From the NCBI RefSeq assembly GCF_021530565.1, contig NZ_JAKGBI010000012.1, positions 1 to 64,000 on the forward strand: a DNA stretch of 64,000 nucleotides, in the 5' to 3' direction. The notes under the pieces were generated by a model, which was not told the origin of the DNA, searched no databases, and saw only the letters and a list, made by a program, of their open reading frames with translations. This stretch comes from Pseudoalteromonas sp. SMS1. GTDB taxonomy: Bacteria > Pseudomonadota > Gammaproteobacteria > Enterobacterales > Alteromonadaceae. The translations under genes and the position numbers were made by a program. Below, one piece after another: positions 41,901-49,334 of this stretch. Positions within the stretch are counted from its first letter, which is position 1. The number at the start of each line of letters is the position of its first letter.

Positions 41901-42068
41901 AGTCGTCTGATTGAAGAAGGGCAATTAAATTGCACGCGTGATTCTCTATTGAGTTCATTGCTGCATATGCACAATAATCGGATGTTTAAGGCATACGGAC
42001 GTGAACAAGAGCTGGTGATCCATGACTTGTTACGGCGCAAGTATTTCTCAGCAGACAAAAAGGCGTGA
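38922..42068 (+). CDS. Full-length class I lantibiotic dehydratase LanB
   Basis: 1048 residues, the size of NisB-like enzymes carrying both domains. The N-terminal glutamylation domain includes KYMVRMCSRPTPFGLFSGIH (about 87-106). The C-terminal elimination (SpaB_C) domain is marked by WLSLKIYSGNS, WFFIRYGDPDWHLRLRFHG and MTYEREVERYGGPESM. Class I dehydratases transfer Glu from glutamyl-tRNA to Ser/Thr and then eliminate it. AAGGAGAGG precedes the start. It is the last gene of the set HlyD - exporter - lanC - lanB and is followed by a strong terminator. Fusion of both domains in one chain distinguishes it from split LanB pairs. Confidence 0.95.
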   Translation: MSTKQLKNDHFFVIRTPRLALEQLAAFGEKDADTNLLLSAWLATPGVEEAIYLASPSLLERIEQWRSKPDSKQGKKVAHALIKYMVRMCSRPTPFGLFSGIHKGRIAATTELLPADHCKDSRKTRLDMFYLSALKEHFIKHASRSDNLTYKPNSSHYFIAQQCRYIETYLSDDTMQYRLSAVESDEYFRFALQLAKPGVSFNELVSRFKAQYPEASQEEVENYIQDLIDEGVLLADIPLPLTGDSPDHALLKSIEDIKELDAADKLATALSKIDSLDAASSGDISPYKQLLSHLENLPVKAQENKLFQSDIYRAFDQCTLSEMEIKRVQKQLELIAGLTITEPTGGLSQFISKFNSRFEGQFVPLDVILDDESGIGISTETGYEAPLVAGLNLARSGANQATVPEVSLIENIVERALSLPENRGKACVVLKSKELKAKVNNKEAVATFPYSFGTMLSLYQDDRGNPIYKFNGCYGPSAANLLGRFCHLDDGLKEAVKGHLAQEQSHSNDVIFAEVVHMPEGRPGNVIARPHLRDYEIVFMADSSLEDEYQIPLNDLYVWVEGQKVKLWSKRLNKQVIPRLSSAHNYSARSLSAYKFLCMLQHQEGRAPHFRMPTSTERAAFVPRVMLDNLILSEKIWRIERTELEAINKKGEFSRDKLDALMTRYDLDAQVSFAMSDNVLQLDLRNPDMFAILLAETKGHTNVELKEVLSSSYCSRVTDAQGLHYSNEVIVPFINEHARVHSHFSDDPYANITAEPIKRRFGAGSEWLSLKIYSGNSLVEQLLTEELLPLITEHQDLYDKWFFIRYGDPDWHLRLRFHGDPGLLCGQLLPRLNALLDPKVESGELHKVELMTYEREVERYGGPESMSMVEALFMYDSRLIAQACGLIDDHGEDVRWRVALACTHRLLNLFEYSNDARFKLISNLRDGFGREFNETSVLRKQLGNRYREYQAQMEDDFIKLVPERASECDDVQTAILTILESWQASAAPVVEVLSRLIEEGQLNCTRDSLLSSLLHMHNNRMFKAYGREQELVIHDLLRRKYFSADKKA

Positions 42069-42087
42069 GCCTGAATACAGTAATAAG

Positions 42088-42108
42088 GCGCCTGAGAGGC
42101 GCTTTTTT
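42088..42108 (+). terminator. Rho-independent terminator of lanB
   Basis: GCGCCT and AGGCGC pair around GAG and are followed by six T, 20 bases after the lanB stop. Confidence 0.9.
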
Positions 42109-42179
42109 ATTAATGGCATAGGCTAACTCCGTCAAAAGTGACTATAAATATAAGCAGGATCAGATTATTAGGTAAAAAT

Positions 42180-42695
42180 ATGAACTATATAAATGGATTG
42201 CTTCTCGGGTTGCTTCTATGTACGCACAGTGTTTTGGCAGCCTCTATTGCGAAAGAGCTTAAGGTTTTTGAGCCATACCTAGGCACTTGGCAGGCGAGTT
42301 TTTCGATGGGGGAAGGGCAAACCGTAACGGATGTGAGCCGGTGGGAGCGGGCATTGAATGGCACCGCAATCAGAACGTTACACTCGATTAATGACGGGGC
42401 GTATGGCGGTGAGTCATTGTTGTTTTGGGACAAAGCCCAGCAGCGCATTGTGTTTTACTATTTTACCACTGCTGGGTTTTATACGTCTGGCAAAATTGAC
42501 GTTGTCAGTCAGCAGGAATTTGTCGCTTATGAAGCTGTTGAGGGCAATCAAGATGGCATCACCAAAGTGAAATCGACCAGCCGTTTCACAGAGGGCGCCT
42601 TTACTGTGTCTACCCAGTATCTTAAAAACGGGCAATGGACGGAGCCGGAGGTGCGTACATACCGCCCCAGTACCAAGCAAGTTAAGTTTAAATAA
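42180..42695 (+). CDS. Predicted secreted protein, DUF1579-like
   Basis: 171 residues from the ATG at 42180 with AGGT upstream; an earlier in-frame ATG at 42138 would spoil the signal peptide. Residues 1-20 (MNYINGLLLGLLLCTHSVLA) form a signal peptide. The mature part is beta-rich, with YLGTWQASFSMGEGQT, WERALNGTAIRT and ESLLFWDKAQQRIVFYYFTT, resembling DUF1579/lipocalin-like periplasmic proteins. Function unknown. It overlaps thpR by one base (TAATG), so the two are translationally coupled. Confidence 0.75.
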   Translation: MNYINGLLLGLLLCTHSVLAASIAKELKVFEPYLGTWQASFSMGEGQTVTDVSRWERALNGTAIRTLHSINDGAYGGESLLFWDKAQQRIVFYYFTTAGFYTSGKIDVVSQQEFVAYEAVEGNQDGITKVKSTSRFTEGAFTVSTQYLKNGQWTEPEVRTYRPSTKQVKFK

Positions 42696-43216
42696 TGGCC
42701 TTAAAACGACTCTTTTTTGGTCTTGGTTTAGATGCGCAAGCCAAGGCGCATATTTCACCGTGGTTAAATCAATCCGTGTCTCATGCAAAGCCTGCGACGT
42801 TGGCGCGTAATTGGCATATTACGTTGGCATTTTTGGCGCAAGTGGATGAATCGAGCACTGCGGCACTGATTGACTTTGCCCGCAAACTCAATCTTGCGCC
42901 TTTTGAACTGCACTTTTCACACACTGGGTATTGGTCACATAATGGCATCTTTTATTTAAAACCAGCCCCCAGTGAGGCACTCAACCGGCTTGCCACACCG
43001 CTTCGAGAAATATCAGAGCAATGGCAGTTATACTCTAACCCCTACGCGTTCTCACCTCATATCACTTTGTTCAGAGGGCTCAAAAAGGCCCCTGAGGTAC
43101 AGTCGCCTTTGGCGCCATGGACGCTGACTGTGACCGAGTTTCATTTATATCATTCGCACACATGTCAGGATGGTTTGCATTACACACCGATTGCGTCGTT
43201 TGGGCTTAACGCCTGA
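42695..43216 (+). CDS. thpR: RNA 2',3'-cyclic phosphodiesterase
   Basis: 173 residues with the two HxT/S motifs of the 2H phosphoesterase family: WHITLAFLAQ at about 45-54 and PHITLFRG at about 127-134. ThpR opens 2',3'-cyclic phosphates on RNA and has RNA ligase activity in vitro. The start overlaps the stop of the upstream gene. Its 3' end overlaps the convergent lysozyme gene by 11 bases. Confidence 0.92.
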   Translation: MALKRLFFGLGLDAQAKAHISPWLNQSVSHAKPATLARNWHITLAFLAQVDESSTAALIDFARKLNLAPFELHFSHTGYWSHNGIFYLKPAPSEALNRLATPLREISEQWQLYSNPYAFSPHITLFRGLKKAPEVQSPLAPWTLTVTEFHLYHSHTCQDGLHYTPIASFGLNA

Positions 43217-43856
43217 GCCGTAAAGAGAGCTGATTTAGCAAAAAATGGGCGACTCGACGTAAAGGGCCAACGGCACCACTGTGATTAAATAATTTGGCGG
43301 TTGCCTGATTGCGTGCTGTGCTGACATGCTTGCGGCGACACTCTTTCGCGGCCATAGTCCAGTTTTCTGCTCGGATGGCGCTAAGCAGTTTAGGCCAAGC
43401 GCGACTCAGGTTAGTTGTGCCTAGATTATAGGCCATATCAAGCAGTGCTAGTTGCACATTGCTGGGCATTTTTTTGAAAGGAATATAGCCATTTTGGGTG
43501 CTAAAGAGCACCTCGAGTTCATGCTCAAACTCGGCAATTTTTTTCTCGAGTAATTTAAGACACTCTTCATGGGGCAGGTAGAGGTGACAATGTTGGTCGT
43601 ACCAACTGGCTAGCCGCCCTTCGGGGAGCTTCGCAATGGCCTTAAATTCTTGGGCTTTTTGCGCTCGACTGGCCGCTTTTTTGGTGGACTTGTCTCTCAT
43701 GGTCATTTTCGTTAACGCTTTCTCATCACCGACAAGGAAACCTGCGCCGACGGTCACGTTACCACGCGTATCAAGGTACAGATGGGCTATCACGCCTTCA
43801 TACAAACAAATATGCTTGGCAGCTTGCTGCCTATCCAACTTTTTTAGATTGAACAC
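43206..43856 (-). CDS. GH24 (T4-type) lysozyme
   Basis: 216 residues. The catalytic triad residues Glu20 (YEGV), Asp29 (YLDTRG) and Thr35 (NVTVGAG) have the same spacing as Glu11, Asp20 and Thr26 in T4 lysozyme. LLDMAYNLGTTNL and CRRKHVSTARN are also typical. There is no signal peptide. No other phage genes surround it, so it may be a domesticated endolysin or a toxin-like effector. The gene upstream on the same strand overlaps it by 13 bases, implying co-translation. It could remodel peptidoglycan if exported, but the sequence shows no export signal. Confidence 0.88.
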   Translation of the reverse strand: MFNLKKLDRQQAAKHICLYEGVIAHLYLDTRGNVTVGAGFLVGDEKALTKMTMRDKSTKKAASRAQKAQEFKAIAKLPEGRLASWYDQHCHLYLPHEECLKLLEKKIAEFEHELEVLFSTQNGYIPFKKMPSNVQLALLDMAYNLGTTNLSRAWPKLLSAIRAENWTMAAKECRRKHVSTARNQATAKLFNHSGAVGPLRRVAHFLLNQLSLRLRR

Positions 43857-44521
43857 CTTTCAACCTTTTTAACTTCTGATGCCTTGTTAACTGTGTAGCA
43901 TTGCTTGAGTAAAGAGCAATAGCAAGTATTGACGTCGATATCGTGGGCGATGTGACTAATCTTTTCCCACAGATTACCGTTAAAGCTGCTGCGATCCATA
44001 GAAAAGAGCACTAAGTCATTTCCGTCAGCAAGCAGGGCATTTTGTGGATTGCTGGTCACATACCAGCCAAATTGTTTCATGTAATTGATATCTTGGTTGT
44101 CGTCCTGTACCTCATTTAGCGCTGCTTTATAGGCCTCTAAATTGCAGCAATGATTTAGAAGTGCTTTGAGGCTGTGGTAGGTATTACCTTGATATTCAAA
44201 CCGCATTGATTTGATCAGGGCTGGCCCTGTCCCAGAGTTGGTTACTTTCACAGACATACGTGCTCGTTCAGCGTCCAGATCGTAATCGCTGTAGCTAACC
44301 TGTAACCAAGGCCAAGTTTCGGCGTGCAGTTGCCTTTCGGCTGCTGCGACTTGTTCTTGTGCGGCTTTGGCTTGCATATAAGTGGCGTAAAATGAGGCGG
44401 CGGAGATCAATATTGCACACAGCGCCAAAATACTGTTCATCTTGGAACGTGACAGGCGCCATTTAACCTGGCGTGGTTGTGTGCCCTTGTTTGGAGGCGT
44501 AAGAGGTTGCTTTATGGACAT
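43844..44521 (-). CDS. Single-pass membrane protein of unknown function
   Basis: 225 residues. A basic N-terminus is followed by one membrane helix (NSILALCAILISAASFYATY, about 29-48). A short Gln/Glu/Ala helix and a beta-rich domain (WPWLQVSYSDYDLDAERARM, KVTNSGTGPALIKS) follow, which should be outside the membrane. Proteins with this helix-plus-sandwich plan are widespread but unnamed. It overlaps the lysozyme gene by 13 bases and lies 13 bases after the transglycosylase gene, so the three form an operon. Confidence 0.7.
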   Translation of the reverse strand: MSIKQPLTPPNKGTQPRQVKWRLSRSKMNSILALCAILISAASFYATYMQAKAAQEQVAAAERQLHAETWPWLQVSYSDYDLDAERARMSVKVTNSGTGPALIKSMRFEYQGNTYHSLKALLNHCCNLEAYKAALNEVQDDNQDINYMKQFGWYVTSNPQNALLADGNDLVLFSMDRSSFNGNLWEKISHIAHDIDVNTCYCSLLKQCYTVNKASEVKKVERCSI

Positions 44522-44534
44522 TACGTACTTCCCA

Positions 44535-45821
44535 TTATGGCGCTAAAAAAATGGTCAGCTGTTCGCCAATTTGCAAAGTAGAGTGAGATATCTGATTCCA
44601 CTGTTTAAGCTTATTAACGGACACATTGAATTGCCTCGCAATGCGCCACAAGCTGTCGCCAGATTTCACTGTGTATGTGTAATGTTGCTCTGCCAAGATG
44701 GGTAAAATGAGCTTTTCACCAATACGAATTGTATCACTTTTCAATTGGTTGAACGATTTAAGCTGAGATACGCTGAGGCCGTAACTGGCCGCAATTACAC
44801 TCAGGCTGTCACCGCGACGAATTGTATAAGACTGCCATTGTTGGTCAGGCATGGTGGGTAAGTTCTGAGCGTACTGTTGCCACTCTTGCACCTTTTCAAC
44901 AGGTAAAATGAGTCGGTTAGGGCCGCCTAACAGGGCTGGAAAACGAGCATAACCCGTGTTGAGGTCTTCGAGCATTGACCACTGGGCGCGATTGTCTAGT
45001 ATCGTTGCGCCAGGCAGAGAAACTACGGTGATTGCCGGGGTGTTATCGATGGCTGGAAAGGGCATCAGTCGTTGCTTTAACAACTGTGTGGCAGCCAGTA
45101 GTTTAGGTACATAGTGACGAGTTTGGCGCGGTAAATTCAGCGCAAAAAAATCGGTGGATTTACCCGATTTTTGATTGTTGGCTATTGCCCTTAAAACTCG
45201 CCCCTCTCCAGTATTGTAAGCGGCAATGGCATGGTACCAGTTACCTTCAAAACGACGGTGCAAATAGGTTAAAAAATCCAGTGCGGCCCTCGTTGAATCA
45301 ATCAGGTCTTGGCGGCCGTCATACCAGGGGTTGATGGTTAATCCATAATGTTTTGCAATCAGGGGGGTGAGCTGCCATAACCCTGAGGCATGTTTGTGGG
45401 AATAGGCCTGCATATCAAAATCGGTTTCGATGAGCGGCATTAAGGCAAGCTCGATGGGCAAACCGCGCTTTTCTATTTCAGTTACAATATAGTAGAGCAA
45501 TGGGTCTGCACGTTCACTGATGGTGTGCATATAGTTTGGGTGGCTCAAGTACCATTCAATACGCTTTATAACACGTGGGTGATTGGACGGCGCAAAACTA
45601 ATCTGCTGACGTATTCGTTGCCATACATCTTTTGCATCTTGTGGTTTGATTGCTGGTTTGTTCGCAATGTTTACTAACGGTGGCTGTGTCACAGTTGGGC
45701 TGCTCGGCGATATTTGAGAAGGCAGCGGTGAGGGGACATTGTGTACGTCCTCAGCTGAGGGCGTTGTTTGGCACGCCGTCAGAGAGAGTGCCAGAGCAAT
45801 GAGTATGAATCGTTTGAGCAT
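44535..45821 (-). CDS. mltD: MltD-like membrane-bound lytic transglycosylase with two LysM domains
   Basis: 428 residues. A lipoprotein signal ends at Cys17 (LSLTACQ). The SLT domain has LPIELALMPLIETDFD with catalytic Glu132, then HASGLWQLTP and YHAIAAYNTGEGRV. Two LysM domains close the protein (YTIRRGDSLSVIAASYGLSV and YTVKSGDSLWRIARQFNVSV). The usual MltD has VES at the active site; here it is IET, still with the Glu. MltD cleaves glycan strands to 1,6-anhydro ends in the periplasm. It leads the operon with the membrane protein and lysozyme, a group devoted to the cell wall. The genome may carry another mltD, so the symbol is by similarity. Confidence 0.88.
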   Translation of the reverse strand: MLKRFILIALALSLTACQTTPSAEDVHNVPSPLPSQISPSSPTVTQPPLVNIANKPAIKPQDAKDVWQRIRQQISFAPSNHPRVIKRIEWYLSHPNYMHTISERADPLLYYIVTEIEKRGLPIELALMPLIETDFDMQAYSHKHASGLWQLTPLIAKHYGLTINPWYDGRQDLIDSTRAALDFLTYLHRRFEGNWYHAIAAYNTGEGRVLRAIANNQKSGKSTDFFALNLPRQTRHYVPKLLAATQLLKQRLMPFPAIDNTPAITVVSLPGATILDNRAQWSMLEDLNTGYARFPALLGGPNRLILPVEKVQEWQQYAQNLPTMPDQQWQSYTIRRGDSLSVIAASYGLSVSQLKSFNQLKSDTIRIGEKLILPILAEQHYTYTVKSGDSLWRIARQFNVSVNKLKQWNQISHSTLQIGEQLTIFLAP

Positions 45822-45999
45822 GATTGAGCCGTTTTATTATCGTTTTTGTCTCACTATTTTATAAGTGAATGAAATAAATAAACAAGTTAAAAAAATTGGG
45901 ACAAAGAAAAGGAATTTAATAGTGGTTGGTTGTTTTTTGAACTAAAATTGGGTGTGTTGCGTTTAAGTAAAGTAGTTCCATTCAGTAAGGGGTATTTTT

Positions 46000-46296
46000 A
46001 TGGATCGCACAGAACTCAGAGAACAATTTGAACATAGCTATATGGACCCGGTCATATTAAGTTACGCAGATTCCAATCACTATCTCGCTGGTGGTCTGGA
46101 CGTACTGGGTAACTACCATCTTATTACGGACAAACACGGTAAAATCGTTACATACAACTCGCTGCGAGAGGCTGAAGTGGAGTTGGCTGAACTCGGCGCC
46201 ACAGAGGCCACCTTTGATATGGAAACGGCCTATGACGAAATGGTCGGCAGCGTGAGCGATGGACATTGCCGCTTTAAACTGCCTTTGGTGCATTAA
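46000..46296 (+). CDS. Small conserved protein, DUF6482-like
   Basis: 98 residues. It has a beta-rich middle (NHYLAGGLDVLGNYHLITDK), SLREAEVELAELGATEATF and a final TAYDEMVGS, a combination I associate with the DUF6482 family of marine gammaproteobacteria. No signal peptide or membrane segment. Function unknown. A GGGG-containing site precedes the ATG. Confidence 0.65.
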   Translation: MDRTELREQFEHSYMDPVILSYADSNHYLAGGLDVLGNYHLITDKHGKIVTYNSLREAEVELAELGATEATFDMETAYDEMVGSVSDGHCRFKLPLVH

Positions 46297-46334
46297 AAAC
46301 GCTGAGCCTTAATAATGGGGCTCACGGCCCCGTA

Positions 46335-48341
46335 TTAATAACTTCCGCTCAATGACAGTGTGACGACTGGCTCAACGCGTTCATCGAAACGTGTTCTTCC
46401 ATCGTTGTTACCACTACGCTGAGGCGAGTAAAATGTTTGCTCGTAGGTGTATTTGGCGGTATTGAGTGCCGCAACCTCAACGTTGACACGCACCGCTGTG
46501 GTGAGCTGATACTCTGCGAATGCGTTGATTTCTATGTGGTCTTGCTCAACAAACACTTCGTCTTGATAATAGTAGGTTGCTGATTCTGGCAGGAAGATGT
46601 CTATCCCCCAGCTGTACTTGGGCATATCTCGCCTAAACGCCATGCTCGCGCTGTGCGGCGTTAAACCAGTTATTGCTCGGGCACCTGTCAGTGGGTCATG
46701 GTAACGCGCGCTTTGGTATTGATAATCGATACTTAGCTGACTACCTGACAGCCATCTGTCAGTATCCCATGTCAATGACCATTCGGTTCCTGCAAGCGTG
46801 GCAGTGCCAGCGTTGCCCAGACCTGCTCTACCATTGGCCAATGTAATCACTTCATGAATGTCTTTTTGCCATTGATGATAGAGTTTGAGGCTCATGAACA
46901 GGGTATCCGTGGGTCGAATATTGAAGTGTGTAGCAAGCTCGCTGTACTGGCTTGGCTGCAAGCGACTATTGCCGGCTTGGTTGCGGTCAAAGCCAGCATT
47001 TTGACTCGCCACAAAGTGATTAAAATCGAGTTGTTCTACATGATGTTGTGCAGTTAATACTAGGTCCCAATAAGATGCTTGCTCATAACTTAGGCGCACC
47101 AACGGTTTAATAAAGCTCAGGTTGCTGCGATGCGTGTGCGCCGCGCTGCTCTTAAGTTGGGTATACTCTGCGTCCAGCCTCATATACAGCTGCCAATGAT
47201 GAGGGAGCGTGTGCGCGACGGCAACAAATGGTTGATAGCGCATTTCTGACACTCGGCTGTTGAGAACTTCACCCTCGACGTACGTGGTCGCATCTAGCTG
47301 ATTACGACTGATCTCAATCCCCAATTCTGGTTGATAAGTCAGTGATGGCGCATTGAAATTGAATTGAACAACCTGCTCTTGATGTACTTTATGTTGTTTA
47401 AATAAGTCAGGTTGTTCACCCGTATCGCGACTGAGTGCGTCGCTGTCTGTGGCTTTTTTACTGTGTAAAGCGACCAGTTGTAGGTGTTTATCTTGGCGAG
47501 ATTGATGTTGCCAATCAAGACTGAACTCTTGTTCCTGAGTTTGAATAGACTCATTGTAACGCCATGTACGCGCTAAATCGGTATCCGTTTCGCGATAAGG
47601 TCTGTGGTAGTCTGTTTGCCAATCTTCGTTGCGTGTTTTTGCTGACAAACTGAGTCGGCTATGTGACTGAGTTAACACGCTGCGCAGTGACAAGAGGCGG
47701 CTGTTTAGCTTTTCAAAAAAATCTTCGTGCCCTGTCTCGGTTTGCAGGTCCTGTGCTGAATATACATGCATACTCGATACTGACTGATGTCTATCATCCT
47801 GATAGTGCGTATTGATTTGATGTTGCCATGTGGCACTTGGTACTGATATTTGGGCAGCCAGCTCACTTGGTCGGTAGGCACGATAGGCTGATGTGAGTTT
47901 ACTGCGTGCTTGCCAGTTGGTGGTTGCTATGTTGTCTCGGGTGATGACATTCACAACCTGATTAAACTGACTCGCGCCAGTAAAAGGGTGACCGGCACTG
48001 TAAAAGCGGATGGCGACGATATGTGACGTAGGTAGCTGGCTGAGTATTTGGCTCAAAGATTCTGATTTAGAAGCGGGCACAGCGCCATTAATTAACACAT
48101 TTCCCCCGGACGCAGCTAATCCTCGGTTGGCTGTGCTTTGTGACAATGAAAAGCCAGGAATTTGCGTGATTTTGTCGAGTGCATTTTGCCCATAAAGCTG
48201 GTCCAGTGTGGTGTTTTCATAGTTGATCACTGTGAATGGTTGGCGATCTTGTGCATCGTTGGCTGTGACCTTGGCTGGCATGATAAGAAAACAACACACA
48301 ATACCTGTCAAGAGGTGTGGGTTTTTGGATGGCAGTTCCAT
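46335..48341 (-). CDS. TonB-dependent-receptor-like outer membrane protein
   Basis: 668 residues. A hydrophobic signal-like stretch at residues 8-27 is followed by a plug-like domain (TLDQLYGQNALDKITQIPGF, GNVLINGAVPASKSE, VVNVITRDN). The rest alternates short amphipathic strands and ends with VTLSLSGSY, as outer-membrane barrels do. No TonB box is obvious, and the plug starts close to the signal peptide. The substrate is unknown. It follows the LytTR regulator gene on the same strand after 159 bases, which suggests control by it. Confidence 0.82.
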   Translation of the reverse strand: MELPSKNPHLLTGIVCCFLIMPAKVTANDAQDRQPFTVINYENTTLDQLYGQNALDKITQIPGFSLSQSTANRGLAASGGNVLINGAVPASKSESLSQILSQLPTSHIVAIRFYSAGHPFTGASQFNQVVNVITRDNIATTNWQARSKLTSAYRAYRPSELAAQISVPSATWQHQINTHYQDDRHQSVSSMHVYSAQDLQTETGHEDFFEKLNSRLLSLRSVLTQSHSRLSLSAKTRNEDWQTDYHRPYRETDTDLARTWRYNESIQTQEQEFSLDWQHQSRQDKHLQLVALHSKKATDSDALSRDTGEQPDLFKQHKVHQEQVVQFNFNAPSLTYQPELGIEISRNQLDATTYVEGEVLNSRVSEMRYQPFVAVAHTLPHHWQLYMRLDAEYTQLKSSAAHTHRSNLSFIKPLVRLSYEQASYWDLVLTAQHHVEQLDFNHFVASQNAGFDRNQAGNSRLQPSQYSELATHFNIRPTDTLFMSLKLYHQWQKDIHEVITLANGRAGLGNAGTATLAGTEWSLTWDTDRWLSGSQLSIDYQYQSARYHDPLTGARAITGLTPHSASMAFRRDMPKYSWGIDIFLPESATYYYQDEVFVEQDHIEINAFAEYQLTTAVRVNVEVAALNTAKYTYEQTFYSPQRSGNNDGRTRFDERVEPVVTLSLSGSY

Positions 48342-48458
48342 GGCGGCTTTGCTTCCTGTTCGATTCGATTTCAGTGCTTATTGAAATAAATCAAACTACG
48401 TAATTCAATCATTTAGGGATTGTTGGGGGCTTCTAGGGATGATTGGATGGGGGATGTG

Positions 48459-48488
48459 CACTCGCCCCTAAGTTGCAAGGGACGAGTG
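48459..48488 (-). terminator. Hairpin after the LytTR regulator gene
   Basis: CACTCG-c-CCCT and AGGG-a-CGAGTG pair with one mismatch, 12 bases after the stop codon of the LytTR gene (minus strand). There is no T-run, so it may attenuate and not fully stop transcription towards the receptor gene. Confidence 0.5.
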
Positions 48489-48500
48489 GACGGGTTTAGG

Positions 48501-49250
48501 TTAGGCTGCGTTTTTCAGTTTGGCTTTTACTTTGGGCTTAAAAGCTTTACTCAGTGCCACAGATTGCCCGTTTTTAAGCAGTACGAGTCCGCTACCTGAA
48601 GGCTTGATGTGAATACGCGCGACAAAATTTAAATTAACCAAGTGAGAACGGTGGGTGCGTATAAACTGAGAGTCTGGCACCTGTTGTTCAACTTGTTTGA
48701 GTGTTGCGCGTTTTAAAAATTGCTGCTCTTGAGTATGAAACTCAACATAATTGCTTGCGGAGCTAATGTGTGTAATATCATCAAAAAACAGATGTGATTT
48801 GGTGGCGCCATTGTCTACCTCAATGCCGGTATGTGGGTTGAGCTCGGTGCGTAAATACGTATGCCAAATAAAGCTGATGACGAACAAGACCAATGGGTGT
48901 GATGGCGCGAAGTACAACAAGGTATAGGCGATATTGTCGTTAAACACAAAGAAGTCAAAAATACTTTGGTAAGTCATCGATATACATAACATCAGCGCTA
49001 GAATCCCCAATAAACGCCGGTGTGTAAGTTGCTTTTTAATGTCATATTGATGCAGCAAACGAAAGGTGAGCGGCGTCAGTAAATACCATAACCCCCACTC
49101 TTGAAGTGCCCAAACAGGGTGGTTATTGATTTGCTGTGCGACGGGCATGACATAGTCATAAAGTGCATAGGTACCCGTTAAAAAAAAGATCAGTGCACTC
49201 CATCCAGCAAGTGAAATTAACCATTCCTTTTTAATCTGCTCTGTCATCAT
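48501..49250 (-). CDS. Membrane-bound LytTR-type transcriptional regulator
   Basis: 249 residues. Four hydrophobic segments occupy about residues 12-130. The LytTR DNA-binding domain follows: DDITHISSASNYVEFHTQEQ, FLKRATLKQVEQQV, FIRTHRSHLVNLNFVARI and SVALSKAFKPKV. There is no receiver domain, so it is not a classical response regulator. In related proteins the membrane part senses a signal or is held by a partner. A second Met directly follows the first. It probably regulates the downstream receptor gene or itself. Confidence 0.87.
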   Translation of the reverse strand: MMTEQIKKEWLISLAGWSALIFFLTGTYALYDYVMPVAQQINNHPVWALQEWGLWYLLTPLTFRLLHQYDIKKQLTHRRLLGILALMLCISMTYQSIFDFFVFNDNIAYTLLYFAPSHPLVLFVISFIWHTYLRTELNPHTGIEVDNGATKSHLFFDDITHISSASNYVEFHTQEQQFLKRATLKQVEQQVPDSQFIRTHRSHLVNLNFVARIHIKPSGSGLVLLKNGQSVALSKAFKPKVKAKLKNAA

Positions 49251-49334
49251 ATAACCCTAAATCAGAAACGCGATTGTAGTTTACTCAAATTGTCTCAATT
49301 TCCCACACTATTGCGACGATATTGTGCTTTTTCG

